Notes: a model not told the origin generated them from the letters alone. A stretch of 64,000 nt of DNA from Bacillus sp. NP157 (GCA_018889975.1 CP076546.1:2046001-2110000), one strand, 5' to 3'; shown: positions 18,514-29,140, counted from the first letter of the stretch. Numbers and translations are program-made.

Positions 18514-19884
18514 TCAGCTCCTCGCGAATCGCTGCCGTGCACGCGCGACCGTTTCACCGTTGGCCGCGGCGATGGCGCGGAAGTCGTCGCTGACATCGTC
18601 GGCTGCCGCCACCCGCTGCCAGTAATCCTCGGCCCACGCCGCAGCGCGTTCCCAGTACGCATAGTCCGCAGGCACCGGCGTCGCCGGCACGAACTCCCGC
18701 GGGACGATCGCGCCGCTCGCACCCGGCCGATACAGCATCGGCAGCATGTCGTAGCCAGGCGCAACGGCGAGCGGCAGTGCGTCATCGAGGAAGAAGCCAA
18801 GGTTGCCGAAGTGCATGTCGGTATTGCCGATCATCCGGCCGAACCACCAGCGCTGGCGGACCTCCGCCTCGGTGGCTGCGTCGACCCAGCCCGACTGGTG
18901 CATGCGCAGCGTGGCACTGGCCCAGTCGTCCCGCTCGCCGTCGTGGGCATCGCTCCACGCCGCAAGCGTGACGAAGCCGCGCCGCCCGTGCGTGCCGATC
19001 CGATCGAAGCGCGTCACTTCCAGGCACATGCGTCCACCGGACCAGACCAGCGCCGTTTCCGCGCTCGCGTGGCCATGCTCGCGCAACACCTGGCCAGCGA
19101 GACGCTCGCCGATCAGCAGGTCGGCCCAGCGACGGCCGGCAGGCGTCGAGACGGGCTCGCTGAACTTCACGATGACGTGGCGGACACTGCCGTCGGCGTC
19201 TTCGATGCGCGTCGTGAACTTGGGTTGTTCGCCCGCTGCGGACGATCCCACGGGCTCGCCAGCAAGGGCCGCTTCCGCCAGGCCCGCATAGGCCTCGCTG
19301 CGGCGGGACGCGGGCATCGCCCGGGGCGGATCGCGCAGGGCACGGGCCAGGGCATCGTTTCCCAGGACGAAATCGCCCGGGCCATCGTCGCCCCGCAAGA
19401 GCATGGCGGCCAGCACGGCATCGTCGTTCCAGCGCAGGATGTCGACGGGCAAGCCGAGTTCGTGGGCCCAGGCTTGCGCGAACTGCCGTCCAAGGAAGCC
19501 CTGCGGCCGCTGGTCGTCCACGAACCAGGGAATGCCGGGAAACAGGCCGTCCACGAATTCGTCCCGCATCCAGCCTGGCCGTACCCCGGCGGCCACGAAA
19601 CTCCCGCCGCCGTGCAAAGCCGTGAATTCACCGAAGGCCTGGGGACGCCCCGCCGCATCGATGCGGAACAGCGGCCAATGCGTGCCGAGGCCGCGTACGT
19701 CGCGGACGACGGCATACCGCGTACGGCGGCCGCGCCCGATACGCACGATGCGATCACCCGCCTCGCCCACGGCACGCGATACCGTGGGCTGGCTGACAGC
19801 CATGGCATCGGCCAGCGCCGCAGCCTCCGAAGGGCCGAGGCGACGCAACTGGCTAACGAGGGCCGTAGCACGTTCCGAAGTCAT
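18514..19884 (-). CDS. HipA-family kinase-like protein (YjjJ type)
   Basis: A 456-residue protein: an N-terminal winged helix-turn-helix (residues about 8-60, AAALADAMAVSQPTVSRAVGEAG) fused to a HipA-like Ser/Thr kinase fold. Seen: the phosphate-loop-like GEQPKFT (near 220), the catalytic IGNTDMHFGN with Asp356 and Asn361 in the kinase positions, and the metal-binding GYDMLP (near 378). HipA phosphorylates glutamyl-tRNA synthetase in E. coli; YjjJ relatives carry their own DNA-binding domain and no separate HipB antitoxin, and none is found here. The fused HTH could bind the direct repeats just upstream of the start (19887-19973), implying autoregulation. The start at 19884 is chosen because the frame begins there with the HTH in place. 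Confidence 0.82.
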   Translation of the reverse strand: MTSERATALVSQLRRLGPSEAAALADAMAVSQPTVSRAVGEAGDRIVRIGRGRRTRYAVVRDVRGLGTHWPLFRIDAAGRPQAFGEFTALHGGGSFVAAGVRPGWMRDEFVDGLFPGIPWFVDDQRPQGFLGRQFAQAWAHELGLPVDILRWNDDAVLAAMLLRGDDGPGDFVLGNDALARALRDPPRAMPASRRSEAYAGLAEAALAGEPVGSSAAGEQPKFTTRIEDADGSVRHVIVKFSEPVSTPAGRRWADLLIGERLAGQVLREHGHASAETALVWSGGRMCLEVTRFDRIGTHGRRGFVTLAAWSDAHDGERDDWASATLRMHQSGWVDAATEAEVRQRWWFGRMIGNTDMHFGNLGFFLDDALPLAVAPGYDMLPMLYRPGASGAIVPREFVPATPVPADYAYWERAAAWAEDYWQRVAAADDVSDDFRAIAAANGETVARARQRFARS

Positions 19885-19886
19885 TA

Positions 19887-19973
19887 GTGAATAGATACGT
19901 GAATAGATTTATTTTGTCAATATCCAGTAAAAGCAATATGTTATAGATTCGACTTATAGAATGGTGAATAGAT
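19887..19973. promoter_or_regulatory. Triple direct repeat GTGAATAGAT upstream of the HipA-like gene
   Basis: Three exact copies of GTGAATAGAT, at 19887-19896, 19899-19908 and 19964-19973, in an AT-rich stretch (19885-20010) unlike the surrounding DNA. The first two sit one turn apart directly in front of the HipA-like start codon, where a bound protein would block transcription or translation initiation. The likely ligand is the HTH domain of the HipA-like protein (inference). Confidence 0.6.
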
Positions 19974-20123
19974 AAATGCATACATCCGGGCGATTGGCTC
20001 ATGCCGCCGGACAACCCACGGCGCGCGTACGTGGGCGCTGCCACGGCATAACGGTCATATTTGCATAAATCCCCAGATTGCCTCACGCTCCGACACCTGT
20101 CCGGGGCTTGGCGTGGGGTGGCT

Positions 20124-23045
20124 ATGGGGATTGGGAAGCAGGAGCTGCGCGTTCGCCGCGTGCGTGGGATCGCTGGTCTCGTCGCCTGCGTACTGGCGAG
20201 CGCCACGGCGAACGCCGTTGCCGCACCCACCGCGCCCGTCAACGCGCCCTCGCCCGCGCACAGCATCACCTTCGACCGCCACTCGATGATCATCGATGGC
20301 AAGCCCATCTACCTGTGGTCGGGCTCGTTCCACTACTGGCGCCTGCCCTCCCCCGGCATGTGGCGCGACGTCCTGCAGAAGATGAAGTCCGCCGGCTTCA
20401 ACGCCGTGGAAATCTATTTCGACTGGGGCTACCACTCGCCGCGCCCGGGCGTGTACGACTTCAAGGGCATCCGCGACGTCGACCGCCTGCTCGACATGGC
20501 GAACGAGGCCGGCATTTACGTCATCGCAAGGCCCGGCCCTTACATCAATGCGGAAACCGATGCCGGTGGTTTCCCCGGCTGGCTGGTAGCCACAGGCGAC
20601 AAGCCGCGTTCGACCGCGCCGGGTTACACCGCCGCCTATCGCGAGTGGCTTACGGCGATCGACCGCATCCTCGCCCGGCACCAGCTGACCGACGGTCGCG
20701 GCAGCGTGTTGCTTTACCAGGTCGAGAACGAGTTCTACAACGACTCACCGGACGGCCGCCGGTACATGCAGGACATCGAGGACAAGGCTCGCGCCGACGG
20801 CATCACCGTACCGCTCGTGGGTAACCACAACGAGAACTTCTTCGACGGTGTCGGCGCCACCGACATCCCCGGCTTCGACTCCTATCCCATGGACTTCGAC
20901 TGCACCCGGCCCGAGCGCTGGAATGCCGTCTACGATTTCAGCGCCGAACGCCAGGGCCTCACCCGCTGGCCGCTGTTCTTCCCCGAATACCAGGGCGGCG
21001 CCTTCGATGTGTGGGGCGGCCCCGGGTACGAAGCCTGCCGCAAGCTCACCGGGCCTGAATTCGAGCGCGTGTTCTACGAAGCGACCATGGCGTCGGGCTC
21101 GACGATGCAGAACTTCTACATGACCTACGGCGGCACCAACTGGGGCTGGCTGTCGTCACCGGGCGTGTATACCTCCTACGATTACGGTGCGGCGATCACG
21201 GCAAGCCGCCAGCTCACGGCCAAGTACGACCAGCAAAAGCTGATCGGCTACCTGACCCAGGCCGTCGCGCCGCTCGCCCGCACCGACGCCATGCAGACCG
21301 CTGTCCCGGACAACCCGCGCCTGCGCCTGGTCGGCCGCCGGAATCCGGACGACGGCACCCTCGTCTACATCCTCCGCCACGCGGACGCATCCGACACGAC
21401 CGACGACGCCACGCACCTGGTCATCGCGCAAGGCACGCACGGCACGCTGCGCATACCGCAGGCACCGGGCACGGCCATCCATATCGACGGCCGCGACTCG
21501 AAGGTGTTCCTCGCTAACTACGCTTTCGGGCAACAGCACCTGGCGTACGCCACCTCGGAGCTGATGACCCAGGCCACGCTCGGTGATCGCGACGTGGCCG
21601 TTTTCTATGGACGCCACGGCGAAGACGGCGAGACGGTGCTGCGTTACGCCGCGGAACCCGCCGTGCATGTCCTCGACGGTGCCGTCGCCACGACATGGGA
21701 CGCCGCCACGCACACGCTGCGGCTCAACTACCGGCACGACGGACTCGCCCGCGTGGCCATCCAACAGGGCAATGCATCGCTCCTGCTGCTGATCGGCGAC
21801 AACGCGGCGGCCACGCGCTTCTGGAAACTCGATACCGGCCACGGCGCCGTGCTGGTGCGCGGGCCGTACCTTGCCCGCACGGCAAAAGTAGACGGCGATG
21901 CTCTCGCCCTCACCGGCGACAGCGAACGCGCGGGCGACATCGAAGTATTCGCACCGGCCGCCGTCAAGGGGGTGACCTGGAATGGGGCGGCGCTGGCAAC
22001 CACGTCCACCGCATCGCAAAGCCTCACCGGCCACCTCGACGGTCCGGTCGCCGTGACCTTGCCCGTGCTTGCGCACTGGCGCGTGGCCGACGGCGCACCG
22101 GAAATCGCCCAGGGCTTCGATGACCGCGCATGGCAGGCGACCACGCGAGCGAGCACGCCGAACCCTTACTGGGACCACGCGCTTCCGATCCTGGATGCCG
22201 ACGACTACGGCTTCCACCACGGCAACGTGTGGTATCGCGGGCACTTCACCGCCACGGGCAAGGAAACGGCGATCCGCCTGTCCGCCAACACCGGTGTGCA
22301 CCTTGGCAACCACGGCATCTACACCGCGTGGCTCAACGGCCATTTCCTCGGCAACAACCCCAGCGGTGCGCAGCAGTTCCCGATCGATCCCTCGTGGCTG
22401 GAGAAAGGCGCGGATAACGTCGTGTCCGTGCTGGTCGACAACACCGGCCACCTGCAGGAAGAAAAGAACGGGGCGTTCCGCGAGCCGCGTGGCCTTATCA
22501 ACGCCAGCTTCGCCGGCGAGGCGACGTCGATCCGGTGGCGCATCCAGGGCAACCTCGGTGGCGAGAACCTGCCCGACGAGGTACGCGGTCCGTTCAACGC
22601 GGGCGGCCTGTATGGCGAGCGCAAGGGCTGGCACCTGCCCGGCTTCGACGATCGCCGGTGGGCCCATGCAACGCTTCCCGCCAGCACCGGCGAGCCCGGC
22701 GTGGCGTGGTATCGCACGACCTTCGCGCTCGATCTTCCGCGCGACCAGGACGTGCCCATCGCCCTGCGCATCCACGACGACGCGCCGCATCGTTATCGCG
22801 CGGTGATCTTCGTCAACGGCTGGCAGGTCGGTCGCTACATCAGCGACGTCGGCCCGCAGACAGACTTCGAGATCCCGGCGAACCTGCTCAACCCGAAAGG
22901 CGAAAACACGATCGCCATCGCCGCCTGGAGCACCGCCCATGACGGCGGCCTCGGCAAGGTCAGCCTCGTGATGCAAGGCAACTACCGCACGGCGCTAGCG
23001 CCGGAAACGGTCGCCGCACCCGATTACAAGGACCTGCACAAGTAA
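20124..23045 (+). CDS. GH35 beta-galactosidase, exported
   Basis: A 973-residue glycoside hydrolase family 35 enzyme, expected to remove terminal beta-galactosyl residues from plant or exopolysaccharides in the periplasm. Seen: signal peptide (GLVACVLASATANAVAA), the TIM barrel with GSFHYWRLPS, AGFNAVEIYFDWGYHSP, IARPGPYINAE, the acid/base Glu203 in QVENEFY and the nucleophile Glu288 in FFPEYQGG, MYGGTNWGW-like GGTNWGW, and a C-terminal half (about 560-960) of jelly-roll modules. The ATG at 20124 is preferred over 20061, because it puts the Arg-rich start straight before the signal core. No transporter is adjacent. Confidence 0.9.
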   Translation: MGIGKQELRVRRVRGIAGLVACVLASATANAVAAPTAPVNAPSPAHSITFDRHSMIIDGKPIYLWSGSFHYWRLPSPGMWRDVLQKMKSAGFNAVEIYFDWGYHSPRPGVYDFKGIRDVDRLLDMANEAGIYVIARPGPYINAETDAGGFPGWLVATGDKPRSTAPGYTAAYREWLTAIDRILARHQLTDGRGSVLLYQVENEFYNDSPDGRRYMQDIEDKARADGITVPLVGNHNENFFDGVGATDIPGFDSYPMDFDCTRPERWNAVYDFSAERQGLTRWPLFFPEYQGGAFDVWGGPGYEACRKLTGPEFERVFYEATMASGSTMQNFYMTYGGTNWGWLSSPGVYTSYDYGAAITASRQLTAKYDQQKLIGYLTQAVAPLARTDAMQTAVPDNPRLRLVGRRNPDDGTLVYILRHADASDTTDDATHLVIAQGTHGTLRIPQAPGTAIHIDGRDSKVFLANYAFGQQHLAYATSELMTQATLGDRDVAVFYGRHGEDGETVLRYAAEPAVHVLDGAVATTWDAATHTLRLNYRHDGLARVAIQQGNASLLLLIGDNAAATRFWKLDTGHGAVLVRGPYLARTAKVDGDALALTGDSERAGDIEVFAPAAVKGVTWNGAALATTSTASQSLTGHLDGPVAVTLPVLAHWRVADGAPEIAQGFDDRAWQATTRASTPNPYWDHALPILDADDYGFHHGNVWYRGHFTATGKETAIRLSANTGVHLGNHGIYTAWLNGHFLGNNPSGAQQFPIDPSWLEKGADNVVSVLVDNTGHLQEEKNGAFREPRGLINASFAGEATSIRWRIQGNLGGENLPDEVRGPFNAGGLYGERKGWHLPGFDDRRWAHATLPASTGEPGVAWYRTTFALDLPRDQDVPIALRIHDDAPHRYRAVIFVNGWQVGRYISDVGPQTDFEIPANLLNPKGENTIAIAAWSTAHDGGLGKVSLVMQGNYRTALAPETVAAPDYKDLHK

Positions 23046-23068
23046 CGGGTGCGCCACCCACCCATGGC

Positions 23069-24423
<1,355 letters not shown>

Positions 24424-24450
24424 GGCAGGTCGGCCTACGCCCCCTTACCC

Positions 24451-24530
24451 TATTCGCCGCATATTTTGCGGCGAATAATTGACCATGCGGTGAATAGAGG
24501 GCATATTCACCGCATGAGAAGCGGCGAATA
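24451..24530. promoter_or_regulatory. Palindromic operator array in front of the Fic gene
   Basis: Five half-sites of consensus GCGGYGAATA. They form a perfect inverted repeat of 10-bp arms (24451-24460 and 24468-24477), a second of 12-bp arms (24485-24496 and 24504-24515), each with a 7-nt spacer, plus a direct half-site at 24521-24530. The second palindrome contains the Fic start codon. Its flank reads GTGAATAGA, as in the repeats before the HipA-like gene. Confidence 0.7.
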
Positions 24531-25635
24531 CACCTATATCTGGGAATCTGCCGCGTGGCCGGTCTGGCGATACGACCTTGCCAGGCTCGCTGCCCCGCTC
24601 TCCGACGTGAGTCGAGCGCAGGGATTATTACTCGGTCGGCTGGCCGATGTCGGCGTAACCCTGCGCAGCGAAGCCAGCCTGTCAGCCCTCACCGAGGATG
24701 TGGTGAAAACCAGCGCCATCGAAGGCGAACGCCTCGATGTCGAGACCGTACGCTCGTCCATTGCCCGCCGCCTGGGCGTCGACGTCGGCGCCCTGGCGCC
24801 AGTGGATCGCCATGTGGAGGGCGTCGTCGACATGGTCATGGACGCGACCCTCCGTGCCGATGAACCGCTAACGGCCGATCGTCTGAAGCGCTGGCATGCC
24901 GTGTTGTTTCCCACGGGTTTCAGCCATCTCAGCCGGGTGAAGGTGGGTGCCTGGCGCGACGACGCCACGGGTCCGATGCAAGTGGTGTCCGGCCCCATCC
25001 ACCGGAACACCGTCCACTTCGAGGCGCCGCCCGCGGCAACGCTCGAAGATGAGATGGCGCGCTTCCTCGACTGGGCAAATGCGAACACGGGCGAGCCGAT
25101 GCTTGTGAAAGCCGCGCTGGCGCATCTGTGGTTCGTCACCCTGCATCCTTTCGACGACGGCAATGGCCGGATCGCCCGCGCCGTAGGTGACCTGTTCCTT
25201 GCCCGCGCGGACGGCAGCCCGCAGCGTTTTTACAGTCTTTCCGCGGAAATCCAGCGGCGGCGATCCGCCTATTACGATGTCCTCGAACGCACGCAGAAAG
25301 GCTCGCTCGACGTCGACGAATGGCTGACGTGGTTCCTCGCGACGCTGCGCGATGCGATCGCTGCTGCGCAGGATTCCCTGGATAGCGTGATGGCCAAGGC
25401 ACGCTTCTGGCGGCGCTGGGCCGATGCGCCCATGAACCCGCGCCAGGTGAAGCTGATCAACCGCCTGCTCGACGGCTTCGAAGGCAAGATGACCACCGGC
25501 AAATGGTCGAACATCGCCCGCTCGTCGACGGACACCGCGCTGCGCGATATCAACGACCTGATCGAACGCGGAATGCTTCGTCGCGCCGAAGGCGGCGGCC
25601 GGAGCACGGGGTATGAGCTCGCCCCGGTGGACTGA
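24514..25635 (+). CDS. Fic-family AMP transferase (DUF4172 N-terminus)
   Basis: A 373-residue Fic protein, which transfers AMP from ATP to Ser, Thr or Tyr of target proteins. Seen: the N-terminal YIWESAAWPVWRYD of the DUF4172 group, the inhibitory motif T66SAIEG71 (the [S/T]xxxE[G/N] helix whose Glu blocks ATP; in N-terminal position, so class II), the active site HPFDDGNGR from His211, and a winged-helix-like C-terminus (residues about 305-370, KWSNIARSSTDTALRDINDLIERGML). The start at 24514 lies inside a perfect palindrome, and an earlier in-frame start (24466) lies within the first palindrome; both facts suggest the protein represses its own gene through the C-terminal domain. Confidence 0.87.
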   Translation: MRSGEYTYIWESAAWPVWRYDLARLAAPLSDVSRAQGLLLGRLADVGVTLRSEASLSALTEDVVKTSAIEGERLDVETVRSSIARRLGVDVGALAPVDRHVEGVVDMVMDATLRADEPLTADRLKRWHAVLFPTGFSHLSRVKVGAWRDDATGPMQVVSGPIHRNTVHFEAPPAATLEDEMARFLDWANANTGEPMLVKAALAHLWFVTLHPFDDGNGRIARAVGDLFLARADGSPQRFYSLSAEIQRRRSAYYDVLERTQKGSLDVDEWLTWFLATLRDAIAAAQDSLDSVMAKARFWRRWADAPMNPRQVKLINRLLDGFEGKMTTGKWSNIARSSTDTALRDINDLIERGMLRRAEGGGRSTGYELAPVD

Positions 25636-25741
25636 CCCGGCCTCGATTCGTCGACCCGCGCACAGTTGCCGCGCCCCGGCACAAAGTCCGATAGACCGCC
25701 CGGATGCGCCCGCGTATGCTCGCCGCCACTAGGGGGGAGCC

Positions 25742-26098
25742 ATGGACGAGAAGACCAAGAGCGTGCTGCACGTGCGGCCGCCTCATTTCACCTCAGGGGT
25801 CGCCACCGGCATCGCCGTGACCGGGCCCACCGACGACGGCTTCGTGCACCTGCACTTCTTCCGGGAAATGCAACGGATCACGCACGACGACGTGCCCACG
25901 CGTACCCATGGCCCCAACGAAATGGAATTCGCCTGGAGCCATGCCACGCCCCAGGTCCATCCCCAGCGCGAGGAGCTCGCCGTGATCTCCGTGCCCATGG
26001 AGCGCGTGCAGTTGATGGCCCAGGCCCTGGGCCGCGCCGCCCAGTTCGTCGAGTCGATCAACGGTGCAGCGGCGCGCGGACCGAACAAGGTCGCCTAG
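25742..26098 (+). CDS. Hypothetical protein
   Basis: I do not recognise this 118-residue protein. It is soluble and without signal peptide. The sequence alternates short beta-like segments (SGVATGIAVTGPT, GFVHLHFFREM, ELAVISVPMERVQLMAQALGRAAQFVES), giving an alpha+beta fold. An AGGGGGGAGCC ribosome-binding site supports the ATG at 25742. The gene converges with the antiporter gene (13-bp gap). Confidence 0.6.
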   Translation: MDEKTKSVLHVRPPHFTSGVATGIAVTGPTDDGFVHLHFFREMQRITHDDVPTRTHGPNEMEFAWSHATPQVHPQREELAVISVPMERVQLMAQALGRAAQFVESINGAAARGPNKVA

Positions 26099-26111
26099 CG
26101 GCGCGCGAGCG

Positions 26112-27716
26112 TCACTCGTCCGCGCCCTGCCGATCGTTCTCTGCGGAAATCTGCTGCAGGTCGAGGTCACGCTCGAGGTAGTGCAGCAGTTCGTCGTGGA
26201 TGTGCCCGGAGCGATGCAGGCGCAGCAGTTCCGTGCGCCCCGCGGCGATCGCCGCCAGCACCACGTCGTAGTGCGATTCACGGCCGCCCGCCAGTGAGCT
26301 TGGTTCTTCGAGTACCCGCTTGGCGATGCTCACCCGATAGCTGTACTGCTCGAGCAGGCGCGGATGCAACAGATTGCCCGCCGTATCGTACGCACGCGCC
26401 TTGACCGCCTCCATCTGCGCCGTATCGATGCGCAGGTAGGCTTCCATCTCGTTGAGGTGATTGCCTTCGTTGTGGATGTCGCGGTCCAGGCCCAGCCAGC
26501 GAATCACCGGACCCATGGTGCCGCCCTGCACGACGACGGTGACCAGGATCACGGCAAACGCAGCGGCAAGGGTCAGGTCGCGGCCCGGCATGTTGTCCGG
26601 AAGCGACAGCGCGATGGCCAGGGTCACCACACCGCGCATGCCCGCCCAGCCCAGCAGGAAGGTCGACTTCGGCGACGGCGGCGATGGCTTGCGCCCAAAC
26701 GCCCGCAACACCGGGATGCGCAGGTAGTCCGTGGCATAGACCCAAACGAAGCGCGACAGGATGACCGCGCCCAGCACCGCGAGGATCGGCACGCCAAGCG
26801 CATCGATCGTGTTGCCGATGCCACCCAGGCGTTCGATCACGCCGCGCAGCGAGAAGCCGATGAGGATGAACACGAGGGCTTCGAGCAGGAAGATCATCAC
26901 CGCCCAGAACGAGGTGCCGCGCACGCGGACATTGGCGGAAAACACTTCGTGCTGGAACCAGCCAAAGATGATGCCGGTCGTCACCACGGCCATCACACCG
27001 GAGACGTGCACCGCTTCGCCGCCGATGTAGGCCGCCCACGGCGCGAGGCACGACGCGGTGATCGCCAGGAAGATATCGTCGATACGGCGCAGGGCCAGCA
27101 CGATCAAGGCGCCCACGACCAGGCCCACCGCGATGCCGCCAAGCGCCAGCCCGGCGAAACTCATCAAGGCACCGTGCGCGCTGAAAGCACCGGTCAACGC
27201 AGCGGCCACTGCGAAGCGGAACAGCACCAGGCCGGTCGCATCGTTGAGCAGGCTCTCGCCCTCCAGCAACACCATCAACCGGCGCGGCAGACGCACCTTG
27301 CCCAGCACCGCCTTCGCCGCCACGGCGTCCGGCGGCGACACCACCGCACCCAGCGCAAAGCACGCCGCCCACGGCAACGACGGCAGGATCCAGTGCACGG
27401 TTGCGCCCACGGCGAGCGTGGTGAATACCACCGCACCCACCGCGAGCCAGAGGATGCCGCCAAGGTAACGGCGGAAATCCGACCACACCGTGTAGAAGGC
27501 CCCGTCCATCAGCAGCGGGGGCAGGAACACGATCAGCACCAGCTCCGGATCGAAGGTCACCGCCGGCATACCCGGGATGAACGCGATACCCGCACCGCCG
27601 GCAAGCAAGGCCGCGGCGGTCGGGAGGCGAAGTTTTCGTGCGATCAGCTCGAGCGCCAGGATGGCGACGAGCAACATGAGGATGAATTCGAAAGTCGCAG
27701 TCGAGGACATAAACAT
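26112..27716 (-). CDS. Na+/H+ antiporter (CPA1 family)
   Basis: A protein of 534 residues with about 12 membrane helices and a cytoplasmic C-terminal tail of some 130 residues. Seen: the ion-binding helix AVVSPPDAVAAKAVLGKV, where the Ser-Pro-Pro-Asp is the CPA1 'ND/SPPD'-type site, the GESLLNDATGLVLF helix with Asn-Asp, and GWAGMRGVVTLAIALSLP, the conserved Arg helix. It would exchange cytoplasmic Na+ (or K+) for protons for pH and salt balance. Starts at 27746, 27716 and 27710 are all possible; I give 27716, as the first Met close to the membrane helix and clear of the divergent gene. The divergent HbpS-like gene begins at 27766. Confidence 0.88.
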   Translation of the reverse strand: MFMSSTATFEFILMLLVAILALELIARKLRLPTAAALLAGGAGIAFIPGMPAVTFDPELVLIVFLPPLLMDGAFYTVWSDFRRYLGGILWLAVGAVVFTTLAVGATVHWILPSLPWAACFALGAVVSPPDAVAAKAVLGKVRLPRRLMVLLEGESLLNDATGLVLFRFAVAAALTGAFSAHGALMSFAGLALGGIAVGLVVGALIVLALRRIDDIFLAITASCLAPWAAYIGGEAVHVSGVMAVVTTGIIFGWFQHEVFSANVRVRGTSFWAVMIFLLEALVFILIGFSLRGVIERLGGIGNTIDALGVPILAVLGAVILSRFVWVYATDYLRIPVLRAFGRKPSPPSPKSTFLLGWAGMRGVVTLAIALSLPDNMPGRDLTLAAAFAVILVTVVVQGGTMGPVIRWLGLDRDIHNEGNHLNEMEAYLRIDTAQMEAVKARAYDTAGNLLHPRLLEQYSYRVSIAKRVLEEPSSLAGGRESHYDVVLAAIAAGRTELLRLHRSGHIHDELLHYLERDLDLQQISAENDRQGADE

Positions 27717-27765
27717 ACAAGTCGGCTGGGCGATGGCAACCAGCATACCGTCTTACAATCGGCAC

Positions 27766-28236
27766 ATGACCGAACCGACCCTCGAATCCCTCGCCGCCGA
27801 AGAACTCGCCCTGCAATTCGACGTGTTCACGCTCGAAACCGCCTGGGCCCTCGGCGAAGCCCTGCGCCGCGCGGCACTGGAACGCGGCGCAGCCGTGGCC
27901 ATCGACATCAGCCTGCGCGACCGCCCCCTCTTCCACACCGCCCTGCCCGGCACCGACATCTCCCACGCAAGCTGGATCCGCCGCAAACGCAACACCGTTC
28001 TCGCCCTCGGCACCAGCACGCTCGCCGTCGGCATGAAACTCAGCAAAGCCGGCCAGACCCTCGAAGCCCGCTACGGCCTCGCCCCCGCCGACCACGCCTC
28101 CGACGGCGGCGGCTACCCCCTACGCCTGCGCGGCCTAGGCGTCATCGGCGCGATCACCGTCTCCGGCATGCCATCCATCGAAGACCACCGCCTCGTCACG
28201 ACCGCCCTGGAAACCCACCTACATCACCCCGTGTAG
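27766..28236 (+). CDS. HbpS/UPF0303-like haem-degrading-domain protein
   Basis: A 156-residue protein of the HbpS/GlcG-like fold (UPF0303 group). Seen: the N-terminal FDVFTLETAWALGEALRRAAL, AVAIDISLRDRPLFHTALPGT, the helix with WIRRKRNTVLALGTST and the C-terminal GLGVIGAITVSGMPSIEDHRLV. Proteins of this group bind haem or small ligands; none of the residues here proves activity. The ATG at 27766 lies opposite the antiporter start. The stop TAG is provided by a REP element at 28232, as for the SDR at 16327. Confidence 0.82.
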   Translation: MTEPTLESLAAEELALQFDVFTLETAWALGEALRRAALERGAAVAIDISLRDRPLFHTALPGTDISHASWIRRKRNTVLALGTSTLAVGMKLSKAGQTLEARYGLAPADHASDGGGYPLRLRGLGVIGAITVSGMPSIEDHRLVTTALETHLHHPV

Positions 28237-28951
28237 GAGCGCGCCCGCGCGCGACCCCAGAAACCACCCACCCCTCCACCCCACCCAACGTCTCCCCCGC
28301 AACCACGCCCGACATCGCCACCCGTACACCCCTGGCCCACGGCAAGCGCCTCGACTCCGGAAACCACGGCCGCTCCCGGTCCACGACGATCAACAGCCCC
28401 TCGTCCCCGCCCATCGCGGCAAACGTATCCGACACCGCACCGAACGGCGCGATGCCATGCCGGACGACAAGGTCGCGAACCAGCCCAGGCACATCGTCGG
28501 TCGGCAAACCGACCTCGCTCACGCAAGCGATCTCGCTGCCATGGAAATCACCCCACCCACGTACCGGTGCAACCAGCGAACGCCGCGCGATCAGCTCCAG
28601 CACCGCACCGTGCGGCCCGGCGAAATACAACGACTGCGAATCCCAGGGCGCATCCAGGTGGAACCGCTCCTCCCCAAGCGGATCACGCAACACCAACGCC
28701 CGCGAAGCAATCCACTCACACGCCCTGTCGAAGCGATCGTGAGGCACGTTGAAAGCCAGGTGCACCGCACCCACGCCCAACGCCGAAGCAGGTTCGACCA
28801 CGATATCCGTCCAACCCGCATGGACCACACGGCCCGACACCTCCAGCTGCAACACCTCACGGAAAAACGCGACACACGCCTCGACATCCGTCGACGGCAA
28901 AACGATTCGGGAAAGACGCACGCAAAGCTCCAGCAAGGGCGGCGCAGGCAT
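28196..28951 (-). CDS. Glyoxalase/bleomycin-resistance fold protein with REP-derived tail
   Basis: A 251-residue vicinal-oxygen-chelate fold protein with two VOC-like halves (IVLPSTDVEACVAFFREVLQLEVSGR at residues 16-41 and EVGLPTDDVPGLVRDLVVRHG near 145-165). A substrate cannot be told. Its C-terminus runs on through the REP at 28232-28256 (reading ARGRAPTR) and ends inside the converging HbpS-like gene, overlapping it by 41 bp. The last 20 or so residues are therefore repeat-derived and not family sequence. Start at 28951 with a GAGG ribosome-binding site about 8 nt upstream. Confidence 0.78.
   Translation of the reverse strand: MPAPPLLELCVRLSRIVLPSTDVEACVAFFREVLQLEVSGRVVHAGWTDIVVEPASALGVGAVHLAFNVPHDRFDRACEWIASRALVLRDPLGEERFHLDAPWDSQSLYFAGPHGAVLELIARRSLVAPVRGWGDFHGSEIACVSEVGLPTDDVPGLVRDLVVRHGIAPFGAVSDTFAAMGGDEGLLIVVDRERPWFPESRRLPWARGVRVAMSGVVAGETLGGVEGWVVSGVARGRAPTRGDVGGFPGRS
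28232..28256 (+). repeat. REP-like palindrome
   Basis: Same type as at 17096, starting TGTAGGAGCGCGCCCGCGCG. Its TAG (28234-28236) is the stop codon of the HbpS-like gene; on the other strand it codes for part of the glyoxalase-fold protein's C-terminus. Confidence 0.85.
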
Positions 28952-29071
28952 TGAACAACCTCAACCACGATTGAGGTCAAGCAGCACGATTTCCCCAATG
29001 CGCAGGCGTGATTCAAGGCTGCGGCCACGCCCCGCGGCTTCCGAAGGTTGCGCCACGCCGCCATGATTTCC

Positions 29072-29096
29072 GTTCGCGCGCAGGCGCGCTCCTACA
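29072..29096 (-). repeat. REP-like palindrome (inverted)
   Basis: Reverse orientation copy, ending in GCGCGCTCCTACA. It lies in the 536-bp gap between 28951 and 29488, on the left of the 235-bp dispersed repeat. Confidence 0.82.
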
Positions 29097-29140
29097 CGAG
29101 CCGGCGGTGCGTGGGGAATGCCGTGCCACGGCTGTCCCAC

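Noticed and set aside
18514-19884. A classic hipBA toxin-antitoxin module
   Set aside because: No HipB-like gene of 70-110 residues flanks the kinase-like gene on either strand; the DNA-binding domain is fused to it instead.
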